Shown: positions 53,228 to 62,918 of the stretch, piece by piece
How the letters are laid out: each line of letters begins with the position of its first letter
How positions within the stretch are numbered: position 1 is the first letter of the stretch
The notes under the pieces: model-generated
What the model was told of the DNA's origin: nothing
The model's input: the letters and a program-made list of their open reading frames with translations, nothing else
The model's database searches: none
Assembly (NCBI RefSeq): GCF_000759835.1
Contig: NZ_BBNB01000002.1
Location: forward strand, 248,001 to 312,000
Direction of reading: 5' to 3'
DNA length: 64,000 nt
DNA from: Citrobacter sedlakii NBRC 105722
Lineage (GTDB): Bacteria; Pseudomonadota; Gammaproteobacteria; Enterobacterales; Enterobacteriaceae
Made by a program: the position numbers and the translations under genes

Positions 53228-54193
53228 ATGAGTAAACCCATTGTGATGGAACGCGGTGTTAAATACCGCGATGCCGATAAGATGGCCCTTATCCCGGTCA
53301 AAAATGTGGCGACAGAGCGCGAAGCCCTGCTGCGCAAACCGGAATGGATGAAAATTAAGCTTCCAGCGGACTCCACGCGTATCCAGGGCATTAAAGCCGC
53401 CATGCGCAAAAACGGCCTGCATTCCGTCTGTGAGGAAGCCTCCTGCCCGAACCTGGCGGAATGTTTCAATCACGGCACCGCCACCTTTATGATCCTCGGC
53501 GCAATTTGCACCCGTCGCTGCCCGTTCTGTGATGTTGCTCACGGTCGCCCTGTTGCCCCTGACGCCAATGAGCCGGTGAAGCTGGCGCAAACCATTGCTG
53601 ATATGGCGCTGCGCTATGTGGTCATCACCTCCGTGGATCGTGACGATCTGCGTGACGGCGGCGCGCAGCATTTTGCAGACTGCATTACCGCAATCCGTGA
53701 AAAGAGCCCAAACATAAAAATTGAAACACTGGTGCCTGACTTCCGTGGCCGTATGGATCGCGCACTGGATATTCTGACCGCCACCCCGCCGGATGTGTTC
53801 AACCATAACCTTGAAAACGTACCGCGTATCTATCGTCAGGTTCGTCCGGGCGCGGACTACAACTGGTCGCTGAAGTTACTGGAACGCTTTAAAGAAGCGC
53901 ACCCGGAGATCCCGACCAAGTCAGGCCTGATGGTGGGTCTGGGCGAAACGAATGCTGAAATCATTGAGGTGATGCGTGATCTGCGCCGTCACGGCGTTAC
54001 CATGCTCACTTTGGGTCAGTATCTGCAGCCGAGTCGCCACCATTTGCCGGTACAGCGCTACGTCAGCCCGGATGAGTTTGACGAGATGAAAGCGGAAGCG
54101 TTGGCAATGGGCTTTACCCACGCCGCCTGCGGTCCGTTCGTGCGTTCCTCTTACCATGCTGACCTGCAGGCGAAAGGAATGGAAGTGAAGTGA
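53228..54193 (+). CDS. lipA: Lipoyl synthase
   Basis: Radical-SAM enzyme that inserts two sulfurs into protein-bound octanoyl groups, completing lipoate. It has 321 residues. The auxiliary [4Fe-4S] cysteines are C68, C73 and C79 ([12 protein letters not shown]), and the radical-SAM cysteines are C94, C98 and C101 (CTRRCPFC). The conserved C-terminal RSSYHAD, whose Ser ligates the auxiliary cluster, is near 306-312. The 207-bp upstream gap should contain its promoter. It ends in a terminator shared with tatE. Confidence 0.97.
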   Translation: MSKPIVMERGVKYRDADKMALIPVKNVATEREALLRKPEWMKIKLPADSTRIQGIKAAMRKNGLHSVCEEASCPNLAECFNHGTATFMILGAICTRRCPFCDVAHGRPVAPDANEPVKLAQTIADMALRYVVITSVDRDDLRDGGAQHFADCITAIREKSPNIKIETLVPDFRGRMDRALDILTATPPDVFNHNLENVPRIYRQVRPGADYNWSLKLLERFKEAHPEIPTKSGLMVGLGETNAEIIEVMRDLRRHGVTMLTLGQYLQPSRHHLPVQRYVSPDEFDEMKAEALAMGFTHAACGPFVRSSYHADLQAKGMEVK

Positions 54194-54223
54194 TTCAGTA
54201 ACGAATCGTTACATTTCAGCCAT

Positions 54224-54253
54224 AAAAAAAACCCGCCAGTGTGCGGGTTTTTT
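54224..54253. terminator. Bidirectional terminator between lipA and tatE
   Basis: Stem AAACCCGC/GCGGGTTT with a 6-nt loop, flanked by an A-tract on one side and a T-tract on the other, between convergent genes. Confidence 0.88.
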
Positions 54254-54292
54254 CTCGTCAGCATAAAACGGATGAGCATCCTGCTCCGGGCA

Positions 54293-54496
54293 TCACTCTT
54301 TATGAGAGAGTTTTTCAGCCTGAACGTTACCGTCTACGTCTCTTTTTGCAGTCGCATCGTCATCGTTCATGGCTTTTTTAAAGCCCTTGATTGCCGTGCC
54401 CAGGTCTCCACCCAGCGTGCGTAACTTCTTGGTACCAAACAGCAGAACAACCAGTGCGGCAACCACCAGCAGTTTGGTAATACTAATCTCACCCAT
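54293..54496 (-). CDS. tatE: Twin-arginine translocase subunit TatE
   Basis: TatA paralogue that takes part in export of folded proteins by the Tat system. It has 67 residues. One N-terminal membrane helix (about 3-21, [18 protein letters not shown]) is followed by the FGTKKL hinge and an amphipathic helix [16 protein letters not shown], then a charged tail. Monocistronic, lying between lipA and ybeM. Confidence 0.96.
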   Translation of the reverse strand: MGEISITKLLVVAALVVLLFGTKKLRTLGGDLGTAIKGFKKAMNDDDATAKRDVDGNVQAEKLSHKE

Positions 54497-54624
54497 AAAT
54501 ACCTTCTCGAATTAAAACAGGCAGCAAAGCGTGCCTTGATAACCGGATAACATTAACGGTCATTTGACGCGCGCACACAATAGCAATCTGTAACAAGGTG
54601 AATCAAGCAGTGTTTAAAAAAACG

Positions 54625-55413
54625 TCATAATAATTGCGGTGGCGCAAATCTGCGATTACGTAACACCGGCAACTGCGCGCGCACCTGGCGGATCCGCGCG
54701 GCAGAAATCTCCGCCATGATCAGCGCCGGGCACTCTGCCGCCGCCGCGACGATTACGCCAAACGGGTCGATAATCCGGCTCTGACCAATATTTTTATTCC
54801 CGCACTCACCGGCAGCGACCATATAACAAGTCGTGTCCAGCGCCCGGGCCGCCAACAGCGTTGACCAGTGGTGCTCTTTCAGCGACCCACGTACCCAGGC
54901 AGCCGGAAGTACCAGTACGTCCGCCCCTTGTAGCGCCTGGGCGATCGACAGCTCAGGAAAACGCAGATCGTAGCAGGTCATCAGCCCGACCTTAAACCCT
55001 TCCACCTCAATCAGCGGCGCAATCGCCTTTCCGGCGTCGACGTTTCGCGATTCCTGTATCGAAAACGCATCGTAAAGATGCAGCTTAGCGTAGCTCGCCA
55101 CGATTTTCCCGGCGCGCAGCGCCACCAACGTATTCACCGCGCGTCCGGGAAGCGAAGGAACGTGGATAGTCAGGATAGTGGTCAGGGTATTGTTTGCGCT
55201 TTCCTGCAAAAGCCGCTGCAGGAACTCCCCTTCCAGTCGCTGGGCGGATTTAACCGATAAATCGGGATCCGCATCATCGCGCGCCAGCAGCGCTTCTGGC
55301 AGAACGAGCAGCGAGACGCCGCGTTTGACCGCTTGCGACATCAACGATACGCAGGTTTCTGCGTTTTCTTCCCATACGGGACTGACGGCAAATTGCCCGG
55401 CAGCAGCGAACAT
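54625..55413 (-). CDS. ybeM: Carbon-nitrogen hydrolase YbeM (deaminated-glutathione amidase type)
   Basis: Nitrilase-superfamily amidase; E. coli YbeM has been reported to hydrolyse deaminated glutathione, a metabolite repair reaction. It has 262 residues. The Glu-Lys-Cys triad is visible: Glu in VLPEALLA near 39, Lys in [10 protein letters not shown] near 110, and Cys in [11 protein letters not shown] near 146. I chose the ATG at 55413, after GGAGGG, giving [10 protein letters not shown]; a further upstream extension looks non-coding. Divergent from crcB. Confidence 0.9.
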   Translation of the reverse strand: MFAAAGQFAVSPVWEENAETCVSLMSQAVKRGVSLLVLPEALLARDDADPDLSVKSAQRLEGEFLQRLLQESANNTLTTILTIHVPSLPGRAVNTLVALRAGKIVASYAKLHLYDAFSIQESRNVDAGKAIAPLIEVEGFKVGLMTCYDLRFPELSIAQALQGADVLVLPAAWVRGSLKEHHWSTLLAARALDTTCYMVAAGECGNKNIGQSRIIDPFGVIVAAAAECPALIMAEISAARIRQVRAQLPVLRNRRFAPPQLL

Positions 55414-55504
55414 ACACCCTCCAGTCGGGTTGGTTACACTCGCCAACCCTGGTTATTCAGCGTTACACTCATACCCATTACTCATCAAATAACAGGATTA
55501 CGCA

Positions 55505-55888
55505 GTGTTACAACTTCTTTTAGCAGTTTTTATTGGCGGTGGTACAGGAAGTGTAGCGAGATGGATGCTCAGTATGCGGTTTAATCCGGTACATCAGGCG
55601 ATCCCTGTGGGTACCCTGACCGCGAATTTACTGGGGGCATTTATCATTGGCATGGGACTGGCGTGGTTTAGTCGGATGACCCACATCGATCCTGTGTGGA
55701 AAGTGCTTATCACCACGGGGTTTTGCGGCGGGCTAACGACCTTCTCAACCTTCTCCGCGGAAGTGGTTTTTCTGCTTCAGGAAGGACGTGTTGCCTGGGC
55801 AATGCTGAATGTGCTGGTCAACCTGCTCGGCTCGTTTGCCATGACCGCACTGGCGTTCTGGTTAGTTACCGCCGCCAGCAGCCACTAA
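55505..55888 (+). CDS. crcB: Fluoride ion channel CrcB/FluC
   Basis: Dual-topology membrane channel that exports fluoride. It has 127 residues and four helices. The [10 protein letters not shown] motif is near 11-20 and the polar track GLTTFSTFS near 75-83; both are diagnostic of the family. No fluoride riboswitch pattern is evident in the 91 bp before it. It converges on cspE across a terminator. Confidence 0.95.
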   Translation: MLQLLLAVFIGGGTGSVARWMLSMRFNPVHQAIPVGTLTANLLGAFIIGMGLAWFSRMTHIDPVWKVLITTGFCGGLTTFSTFSAEVVFLLQEGRVAWAMLNVLVNLLGSFAMTALAFWLVTAASSH

Positions 55889-55893
55889 AAATC

Positions 55894-55922
55894 AAAAAAA
55901 ACCCGCTGATTAAGCGGGTTTT
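55894..55922. terminator. Terminator between crcB and cspE
   Basis: Stem AAACCCGCT/AGCGGGTTT with loop GATTA. On the minus strand it is followed by eight T, a strong terminator for cspE; in the plus direction the T-run is short. Confidence 0.86.
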
Positions 55923-55942
55923 GAATTCTTGCTGACGTAGGC

Positions 55943-56152
55943 TTACAGAGCGGTTACGTTTGCAGCAGAAGGGCCTTTGGCACCGTTAGTGATTTCGAAC
56001 TCTACGCGCTGACCTTCAGCCAGAGTTTTAAAACCATTGGTCTGGATTGCAGAGAAGTGTACGAACACGTCTTTGCTGCCATCTTCCGGAGTAATGAAAC
56101 CGAATCCTTTGGACTCATTAAACCACTTAACGTTACCTTTAATCTTAGACAT
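55943..56152 (-). CDS. cspE: Cold-shock-family RNA chaperone CspE
   Basis: Constitutive CspA-family protein that binds RNA, melts structure and acts as an antiterminator. It has 69 residues. RNP1 is KGFGFI near 15-20 and RNP2 VFVHF near 28-32. The start at 56152 ([10 protein letters not shown]) is standard; a ten-residue upstream extension is not used in homologues. It has a long leader of about 170 bp before pagP. Confidence 0.97.
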   Translation of the reverse strand: MSKIKGNVKWFNESKGFGFITPEDGSKDVFVHFSAIQTNGFKTLAEGQRVEFEITNGAKGPSAANVTAL

Positions 56153-56325
56153 CAAAATTACCTTTACATGAAAAATAGACACAAATGCTGTGTCGGGTAT
56201 CAGTACACCAATTGTGGTACGCTTTGTCCAGTCGAACTTTGGTAAAAAGTGATAAATATCGCGTTATTTTTTAGCATAAGCATATAGCTTATTGTTTTAT
56301 CTACTCTTTTTAATCACTTATCGCT

Positions 56326-56886
56326 TCAGAACTGAAAGCGCATCCAGGCAAAATAGACGTTACCATTATTGTAGGTACCGGGGATGTAGGTCATCTGAAA
56401 CGTTGCCGGTCCGTACCCAATTGACGCCAGCGGCAGCAGCACCGGGACAGGAATGTAATTCCAGTTATCGCGCGCCGTAACGCCTGCGGTAAAGCCCAGC
56501 CCCAGTCGGAAGTTATCGTCCGGCAGAGGGCGCCATGTGCTTTCCCAACCATAGCCGCCAATGGGCTCCCATTTATTCCAGGAGTCTTTAAAGGCCATGA
56601 TATACAGGCCATGCCAGTTTCCTTTTTCATCCCAACGTGACTGACCAAAACCGCCGCCCCACGGACGCTCATTATAACGATCGGTTTTTTCTTTATCGTA
56701 AGCGAAACGCGCATGCCAGGTGATCGCAGGAATATATAAATCATAATGTTCCGGCTCCCGCCAGGTCTCCGCGACATTGTCGGTAAACGTCGTAAACCAT
56801 CCTTTCTCTTCAGCCAATGCCTGCTGTTGCAGGCCGGATTGAATAAAAAGAAAAACAATAAGGAAAAAGAATTTTTTAGCCACCAT
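56326..56886 (-). CDS. pagP: Lipid A palmitoyltransferase PagP
   Basis: Outer-membrane beta-barrel enzyme that moves palmitate from phospholipid to lipid A, lowering sensitivity to cationic peptides. 186 residues from the ATG at 56886, matching E. coli; a longer frame starting at 56931 is possible. A signal peptide of about 25 residues ends ALA. The conserved core [23 protein letters not shown] and the Asp-Ser pair in [10 protein letters not shown] match the active-site region, and it ends in FAWMRFQF. PhoPQ controls it in Salmonella; I could not find a convincing PhoP box. Confidence 0.94.
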   Translation of the reverse strand: MVAKKFFFLIVFLFIQSGLQQQALAEEKGWFTTFTDNVAETWREPEHYDLYIPAITWHARFAYDKEKTDRYNERPWGGGFGQSRWDEKGNWHGLYIMAFKDSWNKWEPIGGYGWESTWRPLPDDNFRLGLGFTAGVTARDNWNYIPVPVLLPLASIGYGPATFQMTYIPGTYNNGNVYFAWMRFQF

Positions 56887-57000
56887 CACAATATTTATTA
56901 CCCTGCTTAAGTACAGCTTAAATTGTACCAAAAAAAAGTTTAATGGGACCTTAACAGCGGTGATTTAATCCAGAATCAGATTGTTCTAAGATTTATTTTC

Positions 57001-57069
57001 ACCCAAATACCCTTATTATATTTGGGTATATTTATTGCTGTGTTATCAGCGAGATATCGCTGTTTTTTT
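57001..57069 (+). other. Tandem hairpins with T-run upstream of dcuC
   Basis: The first stem is ACCCAAATA/TATTTGGGT (57001-57009 with 57019-57027). The second is CAGCGA/TCGCTG with loop GATA (57047-57062), followed directly by seven T. Together they look like an intrinsic terminator of a short plus-strand transcript, either a dcuC leader attenuator or an unlisted small RNA. The 461-bp interval 56887-57347 holds this, the pagP upstream region and the dcuC promoter. I see no protein gene in it. Confidence 0.5.
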
Positions 57070-57347
57070 GTTCTGCTTCGCGCGATGTTCTCCTGCCCTG
57101 CAAATTATTAACATTGATGCATCATAATTTGAACAAATATAAAACAAACACCCATAACAAGGATAAAGGCGGCTAAGATATATTGAACCGGTAGCATTAT
57201 TGTAAAAAAAGCCGATAACTCAGATTTAATTCGTCTGTTTCTTGATTTTAATCAGCGAGTGTCGCAGGGTTATTCGGCACATTTTTACACCACTTAATTG
57301 GTATTTTCTTATTTTCAAATCTGGGTGTCCATGCGACAGGGGAAACA

Positions 57348-58733
57348 ATGTTAACAGTGATTGAACTCCTTATTGGAGTAGTGGTTATCGTGGGCGTCGC
57401 CCGCTACATAATTAAGGGATATTCCGCGACCGGCGTACTCTTTGTCGGCGGTCTGGCGCTGTTGATTATCAGCGCGTTGATGGGACATAAGGTTCTGCCT
57501 GCCAGTGAATCGACAACGGGTTACACGGCGACCGATATTGTCGAGTACATCAAGATCCTGCTAATGAGCCGCGGCGGCGATCTCGGCATGATGATCATGA
57601 TGCTCTGCGGTTTCGCCGCCTATATGACCCATATCGGCGCAAATGATATGGTGGTGAAGCTGGCATCCAGGCCGCTGCAGTACATTAACTCGCCTTACCT
57701 GCTGATGATTGCCGCCTATTTCGTGGCCTGTCTGATGTCGCTGGCGGTGTCTTCTGCTACCGGCCTCGGCGTACTGTTGATGGCGACGCTGTTCCCGGTC
57801 ATGGTTAACGTCGGGATCAGCCGCGGCGCCGCAGCGGCAATTTGTGCGTCCCCTGCCGCGATTATCCTTTCGCCTACCTCCGGCGACGTGGTTCTGGCTG
57901 CGAAAGCCGCCGAAATGCCGCTCATCGACTTTGCCTTTAAAACGACGTTGCCGATCTCCATAGCCGCCATTATCGGTATGGCGGTAGCGCACTTTTTCTG
58001 GCAGCGTTATCTGGATAAAAAAGAAAACATCGCCCATGAAATACTGGACGTGAATGAGATCACCACCACAGCCCCGGCATTGTATGCCATCCTGCCGTTT
58101 ACACCGATTATTGGGGTACTGATTTTTGACGGCAAGTGGGGACCGCAGTTGCACATCATCACCATTCTCGTGCTGTGTATGCTGATTGCGGCAGTGCTGG
58201 AGTTTGTTCGTGGCTTTAATACCCAGAAAGTCTTCTCCGGGCTGGAAGTCGCGTATCGCGGCATGGCGGATGCTTTCGCCAACGTGGTGATGCTGCTGGT
58301 GGCCGCAGGCGTTTTCGCGCAGGGTCTGAGCACGATTGGCTTTATCCAGAGTCTGATCTCCATCGCCACGTCGTTTGGTTCGGCGAGCATCATTCTGATG
58401 CTGGTGCTGGTCATTCTGACCATGCTGGCAGCGATGACCACCGGCTCCGGTAACGCGCCGTTTTATGCGTTTGTCGAAATGATTCCCAAGCTGGCGCATT
58501 CGTCCGGCATCAACCCGGCGTACCTGTCGATTCCGATGCTGCAAGCCTCCAACCTGGGACGGACGATTTCTCCGGTTTCCGGCGTGGTGGTCGCGGTAGC
58601 CGGAATGGCGAAAATTTCGCCGTTTGAAGTGGTAAAACGCACTTCCGTACCGGTCATGGTGGGGCTGTTAATCGTGATTATCGCCACCGAAGTGATGGTG
58701 CCAGGCACGTCTTCCGCCGTCACTGGCGGCTGA
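57348..58733 (+). CDS. dcuC: Anaerobic C4-dicarboxylate transporter DcuC
   Basis: Inner-membrane carrier used mainly for succinate efflux during fermentation. It has 461 residues and about twelve helices. It belongs to the DcuC/CitT-like ion transporter superfamily, with SATGLGVLLMATLFP near 138 and the polar segment TTGSGNAPFYAF near 364. Its position beside the cit genes fits: citrate fermentation yields succinate or acetate. FNR control is known in E. coli, but I could not find a clear FNR site. Confidence 0.95.
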   Translation: MLTVIELLIGVVVIVGVARYIIKGYSATGVLFVGGLALLIISALMGHKVLPASESTTGYTATDIVEYIKILLMSRGGDLGMMIMMLCGFAAYMTHIGANDMVVKLASRPLQYINSPYLLMIAAYFVACLMSLAVSSATGLGVLLMATLFPVMVNVGISRGAAAAICASPAAIILSPTSGDVVLAAKAAEMPLIDFAFKTTLPISIAAIIGMAVAHFFWQRYLDKKENIAHEILDVNEITTTAPALYAILPFTPIIGVLIFDGKWGPQLHIITILVLCMLIAAVLEFVRGFNTQKVFSGLEVAYRGMADAFANVVMLLVAAGVFAQGLSTIGFIQSLISIATSFGSASIILMLVLVILTMLAAMTTGSGNAPFYAFVEMIPKLAHSSGINPAYLSIPMLQASNLGRTISPVSGVVVAVAGMAKISPFEVVKRTSVPVMVGLLIVIIATEVMVPGTSSAVTGG

Positions 58734-58735
58734 TA

Positions 58736-58763
58736 TTATCCGGGGGAGATCAGCGCCGGATAA
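58736..58763. terminator. Hairpin between dcuC and dpiA
   Basis: TTATCCGG/CCGGATAA forms an 8-bp stem with a 12-nt loop just after the dcuC stop, followed by a smaller GGGG/CCCC element. No strong T-run, so it may be a REP-like 3' end stabiliser. Confidence 0.5.
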
Positions 58764-58852
58764 GACGCGGGGAAATCCCCAGGAGCATAATAACGATGTG
58801 ACTGGGGTTTTGAGCGTAGCGAACAGTGAGGCAGCGTGAAGGTTGACGTGTA

Positions 58853-59530
58853 TCACCCGTGGTAAATGCGCTGCGGCCGTCCTACCTTTCCATGCACTAT
58901 TTCCGCTGTAATCAGATGCCGACTGGCGCAATACTCAAGGTACCGTCTGGCAGTGGTTCGGCTGATGGTCAGCGCCTGAGCGACGGTTTCGGCGGTGTGC
59001 TGTACCTGTGGGTCGGCGAACAGCTTCTTCACCGCGTTTAGGGTAAGCGCATCAATTCCGGTTGGCAGATCGTCTTTCGGCTCCCCACGGGCATAAGCAT
59101 TAAACATCTCATCAATCTGTCGCTGGCTGGCGCTGTCATTACCTTCCAGCATCCGTTTGCGCTGCTGGTAGCGCGTCAGAGTCTGTCCCAGTCGCTCATA
59201 AGCGATGGGCTTGATCAAATAGTCAAACGCCCCGCTGCGCACCGCTTCCGATACCGTTTCCATATCGCTGGCGGCCGTGGTAAACACTACGCCGCCAGGA
59301 TAGTGCGACTCGGTCAGCTCGTGCAGCAGGGTGATCCCTTTCCCGTCGGGCAGGTAATTATCCAACAGAATGAGTCCCGGTCTGAAGCGTTCGATCATCA
59401 TTCTTGCCTGCGCCAGGTTGCCCGCTAACCAGATCTGGTTAAAACCGGGAATATGGCGGATGTATTCTGCATGCATTTCCGCAAGCAGCATTTCATCCTC
59501 AACGATTAATAGGGTTAATGGTTCCGTCAT
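58853..59530 (-). CDS. dpiA: Citrate-responsive response regulator DpiA (CitB)
   Basis: Activates the citrate fermentation genes when phosphorylated by DpiB; in E. coli it also binds A/T-rich replication origins and links to the SOS response. It has 225 residues. The receiver domain (about 1-125) has acidic pocket ED at 11-12, phospho-Asp57 (LILLDNYLPDG), and Lys in LIKPIAYERL near 107. The C-terminal DNA-binding domain (about 160-220) has a helix-turn-helix with TISRTTARRYLEY. Overlaps the end of dpiB by 32 bp. Confidence 0.95.
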   Translation of the reverse strand: MTEPLTLLIVEDEMLLAEMHAEYIRHIPGFNQIWLAGNLAQARMMIERFRPGLILLDNYLPDGKGITLLHELTESHYPGGVVFTTAASDMETVSEAVRSGAFDYLIKPIAYERLGQTLTRYQQRKRMLEGNDSASQRQIDEMFNAYARGEPKDDLPTGIDALTLNAVKKLFADPQVQHTAETVAQALTISRTTARRYLEYCASRHLITAEIVHGKVGRPQRIYHG

Positions 59531-61160
59531 TGTTCTTTTTCACTTTCGGAATAAAGAGAGAAAATAGAGTGCCGCAGGGGGAATTGTCTTCCAGCGTTAT
59601 CATCCCGCCACAGCGTCTCACATAGCTGGCAATCAGATACAGGCCAATGCCGTGCTCACCCGGCTCATCGGTACGGGTGCTGACACCCTGTTCAAATATT
59701 TTGTCGCGAAGCTCCTCTGGCACGCCGCAGCCCTGGTCGGCGACTTCTATCACCACCTCGTCACCTTCGTCGCTCAGATACAGTTCCACCACGTTATTGC
59801 CTTCCACTGTGCGTAAACTCGCTTCGAAGGCATTATCCAGCAGATTGCCGACAATCGCCGCAAATTCAGTGCTGTCCAGCCCTTGCGGCAGGTGATGCAG
59901 TTGGCTGCCAGGGACAATCGTCATTTTAAGCCCCAGTTCACGCGCGCGCTGTACCTTACCAAACAGCAATCCCGCTACCTGGCGGTCGGCAAAGGCGTCG
60001 CGCAGACTGTCGATAAGCTGCTGCTGCGCCTGGGACTCGCCCTGCACCATCTCCCTGACCCGATCGTACTCCTTCATCTGTAAAAGGCCATTGAGCGTCG
60101 ACATCCAGTTAAGATGTTCGTGGCGTAACGTTCTGAGACTCTCTACGTATTGCTTGATCTGGGTTAACTGGGCGTTCAGGGTGGCGATTTCGTCTTTACT
60201 GCGAAAGCTGATAATCGCCCCCAGCAGTTCCTCGCCGGAACGGATCGCTTCGCGATTAGCAATCACGCTCAGGCCGTTGAAATTCATCATGACGTCAACG
60301 CGTTTTTCAGCAATGCGATCGGTAAAAAAATCGGACGGCGACACCACGTCCTCAATACGCCTGCCTAACCACTGTCGTCCTGGCGAGCGCAGACCAAGCA
60401 TTTTTCTCGCGCTACGGTTAATCGCCGTGATAAAACCGTCAGGATCCACCGCAATCAGCCCTTCATACACCGAGCTAAACAGCGCCTCCTGCTGGCGCAC
60501 CACCCGGGCGATCTGCCGGGGTTCCATGCCCATCATCTGACGACGAATATGGGCGGCGAACAGCCACGAAAGTAGCATCAGAACCACCAGCAACAGCACA
60601 AACACGCCCGCCATCGGCAGAATAAAGTCCAGCCGCCAGCTGTCTATTTTACTGACCAGATAACCGATGGAGACGACGCCGATAACATTGCCTTCATTAT
60701 CAAAGATCGGCGTTTTGGCGCGCATGGCATTGCCGATTGAGCCGGTACCAGAGATGAAATAGCTTTCCCCTTTCTCCAGCGCGCCTGGCTTGATGAACTG
60801 CATCGGGTAGCCGATTTTTTCCGGGTTCGGGTGATAAAGGCGAACAGAGTTGCGATCGCCAATCACCACGTAGTCAAAGTCCGTGTCGATTTGCAGCTTA
60901 TCGGCAATGGTTGCCAGTCGCTTGTAATCACGGGTTTTCACCGCCGCAATGATGCTGTCGTTCGCGGCGATGATCTTCGCCTGGTTCATCGCCATATCAC
61001 GAACGTGGCGGGTCAAATAGTCTTCAAAACTGGCGGAAAAATATTGCGCCAGCGCGGCGATAATGAACACAGAGAAAACCAGAATAAGCAGAAAAATACG
61101 CAACGGAAATGCCAGTTGTCGAAAAAAAGAAAACGGCTTTTTATTTTTTTGAACCAACAT
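59499..61160 (-). CDS. dpiB: Citrate sensor histidine kinase DpiB (CitA)
   Basis: Membrane kinase sensing external citrate under anaerobic conditions. It has 553 residues. Membrane helices at about 20-41 and 181-203 flank a periplasmic PAS domain (about 45-178) with the ligand region LYHPNPEKIGYP at 108-119. A cytoplasmic PAS domain (about 220-325) follows, then the phospho-His347 in TLRHEHLNWM, and the ATPase domain with NLLDNAFEA near 439, DQGCGVP and GEHGIGLYL. First gene of dpiBA, divergent from citCDEF. Confidence 0.95.
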   Translation of the reverse strand: MLVQKNKKPFSFFRQLAFPLRIFLLILVFSVFIIAALAQYFSASFEDYLTRHVRDMAMNQAKIIAANDSIIAAVKTRDYKRLATIADKLQIDTDFDYVVIGDRNSVRLYHPNPEKIGYPMQFIKPGALEKGESYFISGTGSIGNAMRAKTPIFDNEGNVIGVVSIGYLVSKIDSWRLDFILPMAGVFVLLLVVLMLLSWLFAAHIRRQMMGMEPRQIARVVRQQEALFSSVYEGLIAVDPDGFITAINRSARKMLGLRSPGRQWLGRRIEDVVSPSDFFTDRIAEKRVDVMMNFNGLSVIANREAIRSGEELLGAIISFRSKDEIATLNAQLTQIKQYVESLRTLRHEHLNWMSTLNGLLQMKEYDRVREMVQGESQAQQQLIDSLRDAFADRQVAGLLFGKVQRARELGLKMTIVPGSQLHHLPQGLDSTEFAAIVGNLLDNAFEASLRTVEGNNVVELYLSDEGDEVVIEVADQGCGVPEELRDKIFEQGVSTRTDEPGEHGIGLYLIASYVRRCGGMITLEDNSPCGTLFSLFIPKVKKNNDGTINPINR

Positions 61161-61282
61161 TGCTGTTCCTTTACCGGCATTATAAACAGAGCACGCACGC
61201 TAAATGTAATAAAAATGTTTTACTCCCACGCAAGCGGAATAAGAGTGATCGTTACAGATTCATCACTTTAAATCAATTAAAC

Positions 61283-61336
61283 AACTTAAAACCACATCTC
61301 AAATTGTGATTAGAATAATTAAAAAACTTAAAACCA
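61283..61336. promoter_or_regulatory. Phased direct repeats upstream of citC, candidate DpiA sites
   Basis: The 12-bp word AACTTAAAACCA occurs at 61283-61294 and again at 61325-61336, 42 bp apart, which is four helical turns. The surroundings are strongly A/T-rich, as expected for CitB/DpiA binding. The 388-bp interval 61161-61548 between dpiB and citC contains these, a CRP-like site and no gene. Confidence 0.5.
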
Positions 61337-61361
61337 TTAAACCCATAAAAACCATCTAAGT

Positions 61362-61383
61362 GTTTGTGAAATAAATCAAAATT
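61362..61383. promoter_or_regulatory. CRP-like site upstream of citC
   Basis: TGTGA-N6-TCAAA (core 61365-61380) matches the CRP consensus at nine of ten conserved positions. Catabolite control of citrate fermentation genes by CRP is known in Klebsiella, so the site is plausible. Confidence 0.55.
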
Positions 61384-61548
61384 TACCCCCTAAATACTCC
61401 TTACGATGTATGTGTTCGGGAGAAAAAGAAATATCTCGTCGCAAAATTTTCTTTTCCTCCAAATGAAAACAAAACGTTATTAAATTGCTTTTTCGTACAA
61501 CATTCGCCTCAAAACGGCAACAATATAGCTTCTCAGGATGCCTTTACT

Positions 61549-62625
61549 ATGTTTAGTAATAATGTGTTTACACGGGTCAAACGCTCAGAAAATATAAAAA
61601 TGGCGGCGATCACACAATTCCTGAAAGAGAATGATTTAAGCATCGATACCACCGTGGAGGTGTTTATTACGGTGACCCGTGATGACCGCCTTATCGCCTG
61701 CGGCGGCATTGCCGGAAATATCATTAAGTGCGTGGCCATCAGCGAATCGGTACGCGGCGAAGGATTAGCGCTCACGCTGGCGACAGAGTTGATCAATCTC
61801 GCTTACGAAAGACATTGCACGCATCTGTTCATTTGCACCAAAACGGAATACGAAGCCCTGTTCCGACAGTGCGGTTTTTCGACCCTCGCCAATGTTCCCG
61901 GCATCATGGTGCTGATGGAAAACAGCGCAACCCGCCTGAAACGCTATGCAGAATCGTTAACCCGTCTGCGTCACGACGGTAAAAAAATCGGCTGCATCGT
62001 AATGAACGCCAACCCATTCACCAACGGACACCGCTATCTGATCCAGCAGGCGGCGGCGCAGTGCGACTGGCTGCATCTGTTTCTGGTGAAAGAAGACACC
62101 TCGCGCTTTCCTTATGAAGACCGGTTCGATCTGGTGATCAAAGGCTCGGCGGATATCCCGCGTCTCACTGTGCATCGCGGTTCCGAATACATTATTTCCC
62201 GCGCCACATTCCCGTGTTACTTCATTAAAGAACAGAGCGTCATTAATCACTGCTATACGGAAATTGACCTGAAAATTTTCCGTCAGCATCTGGCGCCTGC
62301 CCTGGGAATCACCCATCGTTTCGTCGGAACGGAACCGTTCTGTACCGTCACCGCCCAGTATAACCACGACATGCGTTTCTGGCTGGAGACGCCCACCCTT
62401 CCCGCCCCACCGATTGAACTGGTGGAAATAGAGCGCCTGTGTTACCAGGAGACGCCCATCTCGGCCTCGCTGGTCCGCAAGCTGCTGGTTAAAAAAGATC
62501 TCACGGCTATCGCGCCGCTGGTGCCGCCTGCCACGTTGCACTATCTGCAACAAATGGCTGAACGTCCCGCAAACGGTGCGACAGTCCGCCAAAAGACCCC
62601 CGCATTAGTAACAGGTGAAAAATGA
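61549..62625 (+). CDS. citC: [Citrate (pro-3S)-lyase] ligase CitC
   Basis: Acetylates the thiol of the CitD prosthetic group with ATP and acetate, activating citrate lyase. It has 358 residues. An N-terminal GNAT-like region (about 1-115) is followed by a nucleotidyltransferase-like domain with [15 protein letters not shown] near 150-164, whose TNGH fits the HxGH-type nucleotide site, and an [10 protein letters not shown] motif near 304. The ATG at 61549 has AGGA ten bases upstream. It overlaps citD by 4 nt (ATGA). Confidence 0.94.
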   Translation: MFSNNVFTRVKRSENIKMAAITQFLKENDLSIDTTVEVFITVTRDDRLIACGGIAGNIIKCVAISESVRGEGLALTLATELINLAYERHCTHLFICTKTEYEALFRQCGFSTLANVPGIMVLMENSATRLKRYAESLTRLRHDGKKIGCIVMNANPFTNGHRYLIQQAAAQCDWLHLFLVKEDTSRFPYEDRFDLVIKGSADIPRLTVHRGSEYIISRATFPCYFIKEQSVINHCYTEIDLKIFRQHLAPALGITHRFVGTEPFCTVTAQYNHDMRFWLETPTLPAPPIELVEIERLCYQETPISASLVRKLLVKKDLTAIAPLVPPATLHYLQQMAERPANGATVRQKTPALVTGEK

Positions 62626-62918
62626 AAATAAACCAGGCTGCCGTCGCAGGCACACTTGAGTCGGGTGATGTGATGATCCGCATCGCCCCTCTCGATACGC
62701 AGGAGATTGACCTGCAAATCAATAGCAGCGTTGAGAAACAGTTTGGCGAGGCCATTCGCGCCACCATTCTGGCGGTTCTTGCGCAATATGACGTACGCGG
62801 CGTGCAAGTGAATGTCGATGATAAAGGCGCGCTGGACTGTATTTTACGCGCACGACTGGAAGCGTTACTGGCTCGCGCCAGCGGCATCCCGGCCCTGCCA
62901 TGGGAGGATCGCCAATGA
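62622..62918 (+). CDS. citD: Citrate lyase acyl carrier protein (gamma subunit) CitD
   Basis: Carries the phosphoribosyl-dephospho-CoA group that holds the acetyl or citryl thioester during catalysis. It has 98 residues. The prosthetic group attaches to Ser14 in [13 protein letters not shown], which is present. It begins inside the citC stop and ends inside the citE start, so translation of the three genes is likely coupled. Confidence 0.96.
   Translation: MKINQAAVAGTLESGDVMIRIAPLDTQEIDLQINSSVEKQFGEAIRATILAVLAQYDVRGVQVNVDDKGALDCILRARLEALLARASGIPALPWEDRQ

Noticed and set aside
55414-55504. Possible fluoride riboswitch before crcB
   Set aside because: The 91-bp gap shows no match to the conserved pseudoknot pattern of the crcB motif.
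56887-57000. PhoP box upstream of pagP
   Set aside because: Only a weak GTTTA-like half site was seen; the second half at the proper 11-bp period is missing.
57114-57127. FNR site upstream of dcuC (TTGAT followed by CATAA)
   Set aside because: The left half is perfect but the right half matches only two of five bases of ATCAA.
57561-58544. Open frame of 327 codons opposite dcuC
   Set aside because: Extremely His/Gln/Arg-rich, the mirror of codons for hydrophobic residues in a membrane protein. Not a gene.
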